The notes: generated by a model not told the origin, from the letters alone. Numbered from the stretch's first letter, positions 6,600-13,650 are shown. The stretch is 16,471 nt of DNA from JASJBU01 sp965372385 (GCA_965372385.1 CBDVCD010000047.1:1-16471), one strand, 5' to 3'. Numbers and translations: made by a program.

Positions 6600-7220
6600 T
6601 CAGGAATCCCCCGCCAGCTCCATGATTTCACGCTCTTTGCGCAACATCTGTCCCTGCCGCCGCAGGATATGACGGATCAGGGCATCCCGGTCAAGATCCC
6701 GGATATGGGAGAAATTGATCCGTAAACGGTATGGATAGTCTGGATCCTCCGCTGTCTCAACCACACCTACCACCTCACCATAGGCAAGCACACCGGTATG
6801 TGATGGCAACAGCAGGAGTTTGATCTCGACTTGGCACCCCACTTCGAGTTTTTCGACACTATCCAGCGCCAGTCCACCGGCACTCAGGTTTACCCGCCTG
6901 GGGGGTTGTTCCATCATCTCCGATTCCCGTGCCAGCAGACTCTGTCCGAGCAGGGTGATCTTTTCGTCGAGGGCCTTCAGATAGTCCGCCACATCCGGAT
7001 CACGCTGCTCAATCCGGTGCAGGGAAGCCGCCAGATGCTGGCTGATCGCCTGCATTCTGGTCATAATCGTAAAGCTGCCATTACCCCCTCGTTCCAGCAT
7101 TTCCAGCAGAGGGGGTAATTCATCCGTATCGATGGCCCGATAACTCACCTGAATTGAGTCATCGATGCGGAAAAACTCTCTTCTGTCTTCCCGAGCCTCT
7201 GCCTGCTCTTCTGTGGTCAT
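6600..7220 (-). CDS. PilZ domain protein downstream of the stator genes
   Basis: A 206-aa protein with no signal peptide or membrane segment. The PilZ c-di-GMP signature is present but split: RxxxR is Arg14-Arg18 (in RREFFR), while the NxSxxG motif (NLSAGG) is residues 111-116, directly after PPRR. Between them is a helical insert of roughly 75-80 residues. The beta-barrel continues to about residue 175 and the tail is basic and helical. The ATG follows an AGGAG ribosome site and lies 35 bases after pomB, so it belongs to the pomA-pomB-pilZ unit. That context suggests c-di-GMP control of the motor; no direct evidence shows it. The RR in PPRR could be an alternative ligand-binding pair. Confidence 0.85.
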   Translation of the reverse strand: MTTEEQAEAREDRREFFRIDDSIQVSYRAIDTDELPPLLEMLERGGNGSFTIMTRMQAISQHLAASLHRIEQRDPDVADYLKALDEKITLLGQSLLARESEMMEQPPRRVNLSAGGLALDSVEKLEVGCQVEIKLLLLPSHTGVLAYGEVVGVVETAEDPDYPYRLRINFSHIRDLDRDALIRHILRRQGQMLRKEREIMELAGDS

Positions 7221-7255
7221 CTAATATTTCTCCTGTGAACTGCTTTTTTGAGTTA

Positions 7256-8131
7256 TCACTCGGAAACACCAATCACCTTTCCGAAATCGATATCCTCTCC
7301 CCGTTCAATAATGAGCTCCACGCGACGATTCTTGGCACGGTTTTCACTGGAATCATTGGGCACCAATGGATTGGAATCTGCGTGGCCCTCAATCAGGATC
7401 CTCTCGGCATCGATTTGGGAGTTGCTCAGCATGGCATGGACCACGGTGACTGCACGGGCGGATGAAAGCTCCCAGTTGGAGCGAAAACGTTTGGTGGATA
7501 TGGGGATATTATCGGTATGGCCCGCGACAATAATTTTACCCGGGGTATCCGCAATGACATGCGTGATTTTTGAGATCACTTCGAAAAAGCCGGGATTGAG
7601 ATTGGCCCGGCCTGAGGGGAAGGAGCCCTTCTCCCGAATACGTATGATGATCTTGGTCTGTTCAGTCTCGATCTCGAGCAGCCCTTCTGCTATCTCCTTA
7701 TCCAGCATCTCCTGTAGTTTCTCCGCCTGCTGTTCTACCTCCTTTTGCAATTGCGCCTGAATTGCAGCTTTTGCTGTATCGAAATCGAGCGCTTCCGCCT
7801 TTTCCCGACCCTCCTCCTTTACATCCAGAAACTCCTTCTCCCGTTCGATGGCCTGCTGGCGGATCTCATCGATCGGAGTAGGTTCCGGTTTACCTGGGGA
7901 GAACTCCTGTTTGATGATACTGGTGCCTTTGACGACATCAATGACGGGGATCTCTCGCTGCACACCAAAGGCATCCTTCATCGACTCGGCCATCTTTTTG
8001 AAGCGGATCGCATCGATCTCCGCAAAAGAGAGCATGAGCACGAAGAAACACATCAGCAACGACATGAGGTCCGCGAAGGTCGCCAACCAGGGAGGCAGAC
8101 CGGCTTCACATTTCGGACAATCTTCAGCCAT
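7256..8131 (-). CDS. pomB: Flagellar stator protein PomB/MotB
   Basis: Stator subunit that anchors the ion channel to peptidoglycan. At 291 aa, it has a short cytoplasmic N terminus with Cys5 and Cys8, one membrane helix at about 18-37 (TFADLMSLLMCFFVLMLSF) with the essential ion-binding Asp21, then the FxxGxPEPTPIDEI-like segment shared with Vibrio PomB. A charged coiled-coil periplasmic linker (about 95-150) follows, then an OmpA-like peptidoglycan-binding domain with GHTDNIP and NRRVELIIE. The N-terminal third resembles Vibrio PomB more than E. coli MotB, which suggests sodium coupling. ATG at 8131 lies 12 bases after pomA, with a GGAAGAG ribosome site. Function firm; ion choice inferred. 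Confidence 0.94.
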   Translation of the reverse strand: MAEDCPKCEAGLPPWLATFADLMSLLMCFFVLMLSFAEIDAIRFKKMAESMKDAFGVQREIPVIDVVKGTSIIKQEFSPGKPEPTPIDEIRQQAIEREKEFLDVKEEGREKAEALDFDTAKAAIQAQLQKEVEQQAEKLQEMLDKEIAEGLLEIETEQTKIIIRIREKGSFPSGRANLNPGFFEVISKITHVIADTPGKIIVAGHTDNIPISTKRFRSNWELSSARAVTVVHAMLSNSQIDAERILIEGHADSNPLVPNDSSENRAKNRRVELIIERGEDIDFGKVIGVSE

Positions 8132-8143
8132 CCGCTCTTCCTG

Positions 8144-8902
8144 TCAGCTGTCGTTGATTGGGCGCTTGCCTGAGGGCAGGTAGGTGCTGAGCAGTTGCTC
8201 GAGCACCCGTGGATTCATACCTTCCTGAATGCCCGCAATGGTTTCGATGATCAACGACTTGTTTGTCTTCTCCATGGCACTGGCCCGGGCCAGCTTTTCG
8301 GCCATGGGTGTAGCGAAGACATTGGCGATAACCGCACCGTAGAGGGTGGTCAGCAAGGCAACCGCCATGGCCGGGCCGATACTGGCTGGGTCGGACATGT
8401 TCGCCAACATCTGAACCAGACCGACCAGGGTACCGATCATGCCCATCGCGGGCGCCATGGTTGCCATATTTTTAAACATGGTCTGACCGACCTCGTGCCT
8501 CTGAATGGTGAGATCGATATCCTTGGACAGCAACTTATTGACCAAGGTCGGATCGTGCCCATCCACACACAAGCCAACACCCTTTTTAAGAAACTCATTG
8601 CCAATCTCCTGCCCCTCAAGGGCCAGCAAACCGTTTTTCCGTGCGATATCCGCTAACTCCACTGCCACTTCGATGAGTTTCTTGGGGTCATCGGTCTTAT
8701 AGAAGAAGGCCTTCATACCGATACTGAACGAACCGAGGAAGTCTCCCAGAGAGACCTGCATCAAGGTCACCATGAAAGTGCCACCCACTACGATCAGAAT
8801 GGAGGGTACATTGACAAACAATATGACGTCACCGCCCGATGCGATGGCCCCGATAATAATGCCGAATCCACCAAGCAAACCTATCAGTGTTGCTATATCC
8901 AC
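8144..8902 (-). CDS. pomA: Flagellar stator protein PomA/MotA
   Basis: Four-helix stator subunit that surrounds PomB and drives rotor rotation through FliG. The start is taken as the GTG at 8902, giving MDIATLIGLLGG, which lines up with the Vibrio PomA start; the TTG one codon earlier is also possible. A GGAG ribosome site lies 8 bases before the GTG. The 252-aa product carries the first two helices (about 5-50), a cytoplasmic loop with Arg88, Lys89 and Glu96 in ARKNGLLALEG (the positions important for FliG contact in PomA), and the channel helices with APAMGMIGTLVGLV and GPAMAVALLTTLYGA. Length and motifs favour the sodium-type PomA branch over E. coli MotA, which is longer. Confidence 0.94.
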   Translation of the reverse strand: MDIATLIGLLGGFGIIIGAIASGGDVILFVNVPSILIVVGGTFMVTLMQVSLGDFLGSFSIGMKAFFYKTDDPKKLIEVAVELADIARKNGLLALEGQEIGNEFLKKGVGLCVDGHDPTLVNKLLSKDIDLTIQRHEVGQTMFKNMATMAPAMGMIGTLVGLVQMLANMSDPASIGPAMAVALLTTLYGAVIANVFATPMAEKLARASAMEKTNKSLIIETIAGIQEGMNPRVLEQLLSTYLPSGKRPINDS

Positions 8903-8951
8903 CAACTAATCTCCAAGTGCGGTACTACTCCAGGGCAGTCAGACTCATTTT

Positions 8952-8957
8952 GTTATA
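8952..8957 (-). promoter_or_regulatory. Possible -10 box for pomA-pomB-pilZ
   Basis: Minus-strand TATAAC (5/6 to consensus) lies about 50 bases before the pomA start. The -35 position is poor (AATAAA). A dyad TCCGG-N6-CCGGA at 8958-8973 occupies the spacer. A flagellar-sigma reading TAAA-N14-GGATATAA is also possible but matches only 5 of 8 in the second box. Confidence 0.25.
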
Positions 8958-9004
8958 TCCGGGTAGATCCGGAATTTATTACTTTTATCCCTGACAACAG
9001 AAAT

Positions 9005-9032
9005 GGTCAGCGTTTGGATAACGATGCTGACC
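9005..9032. promoter_or_regulatory. Inverted repeat in the divergent pomA / DUF971-MoaD promoter region
   Basis: GGTCAGC (9005-9011) and GCTGACC (9026-9032) are perfect inverted arms, with GTT and AAC also pairing inside. The dyad stands between two divergent genes, about 100 bases from each start, and is a candidate operator for an unknown regulator. Confidence 0.35.
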
Positions 9033-9074
9033 TTAAATAGCGGAAGGAGAGGGTGAAACTTTAATTCCCCAGGG

Positions 9075-9104
9075 TTGAAGAAAATCGGCGTTTTATGCCA
9101 TTAT
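9075..9104 (+). promoter_or_regulatory. Possible sigma-70 promoter for the DUF971-MoaD fusion gene
   Basis: TTGAAG (9075-9080) and CATTAT (9099-9104) are separated by 18 bases, each matching 4 of 6 consensus positions. The -10 box is about 32 bases before the ATG at 9136. Confidence 0.35.
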
Positions 9105-9135
9105 CCCCACCCTTTAACCCCACCAGAGCTTGCAC

Positions 9136-9774
9136 ATGGCAAAAGAGATCCCCGTTCCCATAGAAATCAATCTCCATCAGAAGTCACATCTGCTGGCTAT
9201 CCGTTTTTCCGATGGCGCCAGTTATGAGCTCCCCTGTGAATATTTGCGTGTTTTCTCCACCGCGGCGGAGGTCAAAGCAAGTAACCAGCCGGTAACAGGA
9301 AAGGAAAAGATCAATATCGATAAGATCGAGCCACAGGGTCAATATGCCATCCGCCTGGTGTTCGATGATGGTCACGATACCGGAATCTTCTCCTGGGAAA
9401 CCCTCTATGCGTTGGGCAAGAACAGAGACAAAAACTGGCAGGACTACCTTAAAAGGCTCGATAAGATTGGCTATCAACGCAATGAGAAGCAGGAAAAAGA
9501 CCGTCGAATCAAGGTGCTCTACTTCTCCTGGCTGGTGAACAAGCTGGGCAAGCAGTCTGAGGAGATATTGCTGCCTGATTCCATTGTGGATATCGAGGGG
9601 CTCCTGAAGCTCTTGAGCCGGCGTAGACCGGAATATGCCCCTCTGTTCGAAAAGAAGATGATCCGTCCGACCATCAACAAACAATTCGCTGAATTCTTCA
9701 CCCGGTTGGAAAACGGTGATGAGGTGGCTCTGGTACCCACATCGCCTAACCCACCGGCGACACCTAAGGCATAA
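9136..9774 (+). CDS. Fusion protein: DUF971 (GBBH-like N-terminal) domain plus MoaD/ThiS-like domain
   Basis: The 212-aa product joins two domains. Residues about 10-112 form a DUF971 domain (SDGASYELPCEYLRV, INIDKIEPQGQYAIRLVFDDGHD, GIFSWETLYALG), the fold also found at the N terminus of gamma-butyrobetaine hydroxylase and with Mrp/HCF101 Fe-S scaffolds. Residues about 125-203 resemble MoaD/ThiS small sulfur carriers (IKVLYFSWLVNKLGK, LENGDEVALVP). Sulfur carriers must end in Gly-Gly; here the position reads PTSPNP and a Pro-rich tail follows, so activation by MoeB/ThiF-type enzymes is not expected. A short charged linker joins the domains without frame disruption. ATG at 9136 is chosen over TTG at 9130. 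Role unknown; both domains point towards sulfur or Fe-S metabolism. Confidence 0.85.
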   Translation: MAKEIPVPIEINLHQKSHLLAIRFSDGASYELPCEYLRVFSTAAEVKASNQPVTGKEKINIDKIEPQGQYAIRLVFDDGHDTGIFSWETLYALGKNRDKNWQDYLKRLDKIGYQRNEKQEKDRRIKVLYFSWLVNKLGKQSEEILLPDSIVDIEGLLKLLSRRRPEYAPLFEKKMIRPTINKQFAEFFTRLENGDEVALVPTSPNPPATPKA

Positions 9775-9819
9775 ACCTCACGGAGTCAGCTTGAAGGGAG
9801 TACTCTCCACTCATCCACA

Positions 9820-10740
9820 TCAATTCAAATTGAGACTGAGTGACTGCGGTTTTCCCCTGCGAATGATCTCAAGATTAATCTGATCCGCATCTTTCAATTG
9901 CTCGAGCAGTTTCATCGCCTCACTATCATTACTCAGTGAAACACCATTCACCGCCGTTACCAGATCCGAAGGGCGAATACCCAGCTGATTATAGAGTTTG
10001 CGATTCCTTTGCGGCAGGATTCGATAACCCTTAAGTGTTTTTCCACTCCTGACAGGCACGAACCTGACATGCTCAAAAACCTTCAGTGGTTCATTTTTGA
10101 ACTGCTCCCGATAACTTTTCAGCGAGATACCTCTTTTCGTCGCAGCAGGTGAGATCTCAGGAGTAATACTCGAAGTCCCCGTCGACTTGATGGTTTTAGG
10201 AAATTTCAGGACCTCGGACTGTCCATTTCGTAACAAAACCACTCGGTCATTGAACACGGCCTGGAGCTTTACCCCATCCATGACCTTGTTGCCAACTTTA
10301 TAATACTGTTGCTTCGACCCCGACCTGCCAATGATAGCGGCTCCAACTCCAGGATCCTGCTCCACAAACACACCATGCAGCGTCAGGTTCAGCCGGGTTT
10401 CAGGGGCCTTTGTGTCGACCTTTCCCCTTGGGACATTGCTTACCCCAGCCTGGCCGAACAGATGAAGTCCTGCAATTTTATCCACGTTCAATCCTGTTGT
10501 CTGTTTGACTGAAGACCCACTAGCAGCCACTGATTTTGTCTCAGGTAGGGTTTTTTGCACAGGTTGATTGGGCACGAGCTGCCAGGTCAGATGAGCCGCC
10601 TGCTGTGAAACAAGGATAACCAACAACAGAGTAACGAGTTGGGGCAACCTTTTAGTTAGAAAGAGACTAAGCCCTTTTAGGCTTTCATTCTGAAGCACCC
10701 AGCTGTTAACCGCCTGCTGTAGTGAGGCAACCATATCCAT
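9820..10740 (-). CDS. gspC: Type II secretion system inner-membrane protein GspC
   Basis: GspC links the inner-membrane platform to the GspD secretin and helps select substrates. The 306-aa protein has a short cytoplasmic N terminus, one membrane helix at about 33-50, a Pro/Ser-rich linker, a periplasmic HR domain (LNLTLHGVFVEQDPGVGAAII through VVLLRNGQSEVLKF, about 115-180), a second linker, and a C-terminal PDZ domain (about 225-303, with KGYRILP, LGIRPSDLVTAVNG and the EAMKLLEQL helix). The ATG lies 8 bases after the dedD stop with only weak ribosome-site bases, so translation is likely coupled. No other gsp gene is present: the gene downstream runs the opposite way. Family assignment is good. 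Confidence 0.88.
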   Translation of the reverse strand: MDMVASLQQAVNSWVLQNESLKGLSLFLTKRLPQLVTLLLVILVSQQAAHLTWQLVPNQPVQKTLPETKSVAASGSSVKQTTGLNVDKIAGLHLFGQAGVSNVPRGKVDTKAPETRLNLTLHGVFVEQDPGVGAAIIGRSGSKQQYYKVGNKVMDGVKLQAVFNDRVVLLRNGQSEVLKFPKTIKSTGTSSITPEISPAATKRGISLKSYREQFKNEPLKVFEHVRFVPVRSGKTLKGYRILPQRNRKLYNQLGIRPSDLVTAVNGVSLSNDSEAMKLLEQLKDADQINLEIIRRGKPQSLSLNLN

Positions 10741-10748
10741 ACTATCTT

Positions 10749-11279
10749 TTACCCACTGTAGCGAATAAGACTCGCTTTCAGGTTAAACTTCTTCTTTATC
10801 TTCTGAACCATCTCTTGCGCCTGCTTTTTATCCAACTGAGGAAGGATTTGCACCCGGTAGTGGCGCTTACCCTCGATGGTAACCTGCTTAAGTTCCGCCG
10901 GCAGATTGGCCTTGTTTAATCCTTCCAGCAGTTTTTGGGCATTCTTCTTGTGACTAAAACTGGCTACCTGAATCAACCAGGCGCCGGGGGTCGGCCGGTC
11001 AATCTTGCCTGTCCGCGTATTCGCTGCCGGTTTGACTGGCGCCGGCTGAGTAACTTTTTCCACCTGGAGAGGAAGTTTATTTTCAGCCGTGATCGGTTCG
11101 GGCAAAATCGTTTGTGAATTAAACCCCTGTTGCAGGGCCTTTGGTTTTTCCGGCATCCTGGGTTGTGACAGGAGAGGATCCGAATCCACCCCATCATCCA
11201 GCAGCATGGGGAGAAAGATTACAATCAGGGAGACCAGTACCGCCCCTCCCACCAATCTCTGCTTGAGTTGTTCCTCCAA
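10749..11279 (-). CDS. dedD: SPOR domain cell-division protein DedD-like
   Basis: A bitopic inner-membrane protein with a periplasmic SPOR domain, which binds denuded glycan strands at the division septum; E. coli DedD assists septal constriction. The 176-aa product has a short cytoplasmic start, one membrane helix at about 9-27 ending in LPMLLDD as in DedD, a Pro/Lys-rich linker, and a SPOR domain at about 98-175 (GAWLIQVASF, HYRVQILPQL). Start is TTG at 11279, backed by a GGAAGG ribosome site 6 bases upstream and a stop further up in frame. It follows folC as in E. coli and Pseudomonas, but gspC follows it in place of cvpA. A palindromic element lies between folC and this gene. Confidence 0.88.
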   Translation of the reverse strand: MEEQLKQRLVGGAVLVSLIVIFLPMLLDDGVDSDPLLSQPRMPEKPKALQQGFNSQTILPEPITAENKLPLQVEKVTQPAPVKPAANTRTGKIDRPTPGAWLIQVASFSHKKNAQKLLEGLNKANLPAELKQVTIEGKRHYRVQILPQLDKKQAQEMVQKIKKKFNLKASLIRYSG

Positions 11280-11285
11280 ATCAAT

Positions 11286-11291
11286 CCTTCC
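11286..11291 (-). promoter_or_regulatory. Ribosome binding site for the TTG start of dedD
   Basis: GGAAGG on the minus strand stands 6 bases before TTG at 11279 and decides this rare start; no ATG or GTG is available in frame between it and the upstream stop. Confidence 0.6.
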
Positions 11292-11303
11292 AAATATTCA
11301 ATG

Positions 11304-11417
11304 CTGTCAATAGTTGCAATAGTGATTGCATGCAGACCAGCGCGACCATCGAGTGTACAGGGATCTATTCACAGCGTGTCGCGAAGATCTGCATGCAATG
11401 ACTTTCGGTACGATTAA
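11304..11417. repeat. Nested palindromic intergenic element between folC and dedD
   Basis: Arms 11321-11336 and 11388-11403 pair at 15 of 16 positions (core TTGCATGCAGA), and inside them CGCGAC/GTCGCG (11341-11346 and 11378-11383) pairs perfectly. The outer part of each arm, 11304-11329 and the reverse complement of 11395-11417, resembles the 26-bp motif found at 13644-13669. The centre, 11358-11377, matches the repeat at 1424-1443 at 17 of 20 positions. It therefore looks like one palindromic repeat nested within another small inverted-repeat element. It could form a long RNA hairpin between folC and dedD. Confidence 0.65.
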
Positions 11418-11441
11418 TAATTACTGTCTTAGCATAGGTTA

Positions 11442-12722
11442 TCAACTCATCGGCTGCTCATTTTCCAGGATCTTGATCGCTTCTCCGACAATCGAAAAGG
11501 AACCGAAGAGCAGGATGGTATCACTATCGCCTGCCTGGGATCTGGCAGCTACCAGCGCCTCACTGACTGATGAAAAGCAGCTGATATTCCGCTCTATTCC
11601 CATGGCTAAAAAACTCGCCTTCAACTGCCCCGCGGTGCGTCCTCGCGAACCTTCGGTTCCCACAAGATACCAGATCTCGATCAGTGACCCCATTATCTCG
11701 ACCATGATCGCCAGATCCTTATCGGACAACAGACCAAAGATGGCGTGAAGTCGTCCATGGATCGGTAATCCGGCAAGATTTTCCCGTAGGGCTGTAACTG
11801 CCTGGGGGTTATGGGCCACATCCAGAATCAACCCGGGCCTACCCTTAATTACCTGCATCCGGCCCGGTAGTTTAACAGTCTGCAAGGCTAGGTTGATTGC
11901 CTCAAACGTAACAGGTAACGCCTCGGAGAGGCATTGCCGGACCATCAACACCGATGCGGCATTCTGCAATTGGCAATCACCCTGCAGCGCTGGCCTTGAA
12001 AGTCCGGATAGATGCCCATGATCGCTGAGCCAATTATAACCCTTCCCTGCCGCAGTCATGTGGAAATCCCGACCCAGCTGATAGAGTTCCACCCTTGTCT
12101 CCTGAGCATGCCGGTGTACCGAGTCAGGCATATCGACCTGTCCCAGTACCACGGGTTTGTCAGTACGCATGATGCCGGCCTTCTCCGCCCCGATCTCCTC
12201 CTTTGTCTTGCCCAGCCACTCCATGTGATCCAAGTCCACTGTGGTAATCAAGGCCACATCGGGATCGATAATATTCACCGCATCCAGGCGACCACCCAGC
12301 CCGACCTCGAGAATCACCAGGTCTGGCGATTCCACGGCAAAGATCTCCAGTGCCGCAAGAGTACCGAATTCGAAATAGGTAAGTGGCGTTCCATTGCGGG
12401 CCTGGTCCACCCGTTCGAAGGCCTCACAGATCCGCGCATCCGAAACAGCTTCACCATTGTGCCGGATACGTTCGTTATAGCGCACAAGATGTGGGGAGGT
12501 ATAGCTCCCTACCCGATAGTTGGCCTGCAGATAGATTGCCTCCAGCATCGCCACACTGGAGCCTTTGCCATTGGTACCGGCAACGGTGATGACCCGTGAG
12601 TAGAGACCAGCAGGCCGCAGTTGGCGCCAAACGCCAGCAACACGCTCAAGTCCCAGCTCAATCTCTCGAGGATGCAGTGCCGACTGCCAGTCGAGCCAGT
12701 CGTCCAGCTTGTGAAATCGCAT
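11442..12722 (-). CDS. folC: Bifunctional folylpolyglutamate synthase / dihydrofolate synthase FolC
   Basis: FolC adds glutamate to dihydropteroate and then extends the polyglutamate tail of folates, using ATP in the cytoplasm. The 426-aa product (E. coli 422) is a Mur-ligase-type enzyme. The P-loop VAGTNGKGS is at residues 47-55, the omega-loop region YTSPHLVRYNERI follows at about 74-86, then EVGLGGRLDAVN, TVDLDHMEWLG and the AEKAGI block that carries the lysine expected to be carbamylated, and DVAHNPQA in the C-terminal domain. The ATG is 21 bases after the accD stop; no strong ribosome site is visible. The accD-folC-dedD order matches E. coli and Pseudomonas. Confidence 0.97.
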   Translation of the reverse strand: MRFHKLDDWLDWQSALHPREIELGLERVAGVWRQLRPAGLYSRVITVAGTNGKGSSVAMLEAIYLQANYRVGSYTSPHLVRYNERIRHNGEAVSDARICEAFERVDQARNGTPLTYFEFGTLAALEIFAVESPDLVILEVGLGGRLDAVNIIDPDVALITTVDLDHMEWLGKTKEEIGAEKAGIMRTDKPVVLGQVDMPDSVHRHAQETRVELYQLGRDFHMTAAGKGYNWLSDHGHLSGLSRPALQGDCQLQNAASVLMVRQCLSEALPVTFEAINLALQTVKLPGRMQVIKGRPGLILDVAHNPQAVTALRENLAGLPIHGRLHAIFGLLSDKDLAIMVEIMGSLIEIWYLVGTEGSRGRTAGQLKASFLAMGIERNISCFSSVSEALVAARSQAGDSDTILLFGSFSIVGEAIKILENEQPMS

Positions 12723-12743
12723 GTTTAAGGGAGAGGGAATCCT

Positions 12744-13604
12744 TCAGGAGCGGGCCTTATGCATGAAGATGCTCAACAGGTCACCGATCCGGTCCCGCAT
12801 ATCCCGCCGGTCGATGATCATATCCACCGTACCATGGTCCAGCAGAAACTCACTGCGTTGGAAACCCTCGGGAAGCTTCTCCCTCACGGTCTGCTCAATA
12901 ACCCGGGGACCGGCGAATCCGATCAGCGCCTTGGGTTCCGCCACATTCACATCACCCAGCATGGCGAAGCTGGCGGACACCCCACCCATGGTGGGATCGG
13001 TCATCACCGAGATGAATGGCAGCCCCCGTCTCTGCAGCCGTTCCAGGGCGGCACTTGTTTTGGCCATCTGCATCAGAGAGAAGAGCGATTCCTGCATGCG
13101 GGCACCGCCACTGGCGGAGAAGCAGACCAGCGGGATATGGCGTTCCATGGCAACACTGACGGCACGCACGAAGCGTTCACCAACCACTGAACCCATGGAC
13201 CCCCCCATGAAACTGAATTCGAAGGCCGCCACCACCAGATCCATACCCTTGAGCTGACCTCGCATCACCACCAGCGCATCCTTCTCACCGGTACTCTTCT
13301 GTGCCTGGCTGATGCGATCCTTATACTTCTTGCTGTCCTTGAACTTTAGCGGATCCACCGACTCCAGATCCTTGCCGATCTCCTCTTGCGGATCCGAATC
13401 GAGAAAGGTCTCCAAGCGTCGCCGGGCACCGATCCGGTTGTGGTGATTGCACTTGGGGCAGACATCCAGATTCCGCTCCATCTCCGCCCGATAGAGGATG
13501 GCATTGCACCCAGGGCACTTGGTCCATAGCCCTTCGGGTACCGCACGCTTGTTGCCGCCGTCGGTCCGGATGCGGCTTGGCATAAGTTTTTCAAACCAGC
13601 TCAT
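12744..13604 (-). CDS. accD: Acetyl-CoA carboxylase carboxyltransferase subunit beta
   Basis: AccD, with AccA, transfers the carboxyl group from biotin to acetyl-CoA, the first committed step of fatty acid synthesis. The start is taken as ATG 13604, giving MSWFEKLMPS, which aligns with MSW at the E. coli start; a TTG at 13610 is in frame but less likely. The 286-aa product has the N-terminal zinc ribbon with Cys30, Cys33, Cys49 and Cys52, then the crotonase-like carboxyltransferase core with FMGGSMGSVVGE, SASGGARMQE, TDPTMGGVSASFA and GFAGPRVIEQT. The mRNA leader holds a short repeat motif and a possible promoter, so it may be expressed separately from trpFBA. The ribosome site is weak. Confidence 0.97.
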   Translation of the reverse strand: MSWFEKLMPSRIRTDGGNKRAVPEGLWTKCPGCNAILYRAEMERNLDVCPKCNHHNRIGARRRLETFLDSDPQEEIGKDLESVDPLKFKDSKKYKDRISQAQKSTGEKDALVVMRGQLKGMDLVVAAFEFSFMGGSMGSVVGERFVRAVSVAMERHIPLVCFSASGGARMQESLFSLMQMAKTSAALERLQRRGLPFISVMTDPTMGGVSASFAMLGDVNVAEPKALIGFAGPRVIEQTVREKLPEGFQRSEFLLDHGTVDMIIDRRDMRDRIGDLLSIFMHKARS

Positions 13605-13622
13605 AGACAAAATTTTACCTGA

Positions 13623-13650
13623 AAAATATTATTAGGTCAGGTTCTGTTAA
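13623..13650 (-). promoter_or_regulatory. Possible sigma-70 promoter for accD
   Basis: On the minus strand TTAACA (13645-13650, 5/6) and TATTTT (13623-13628, 4/6) are 16 bases apart, in the 88-base trpA-accD gap. The -35 hexamer lies inside the 26-bp repeat motif. The leader would be only about 12 bases. Confidence 0.3.

Noticed and set aside
9101..9109. TTATCCCCA as a DnaA box
   Set aside because: A single near match with one mismatch, no cluster and no origin-type genes nearby.
9775..9819. GAGTACTC palindrome in the convergent gap as a terminator
   Set aside because: A perfect palindrome with no loop and no T-run is not a convincing intrinsic terminator.
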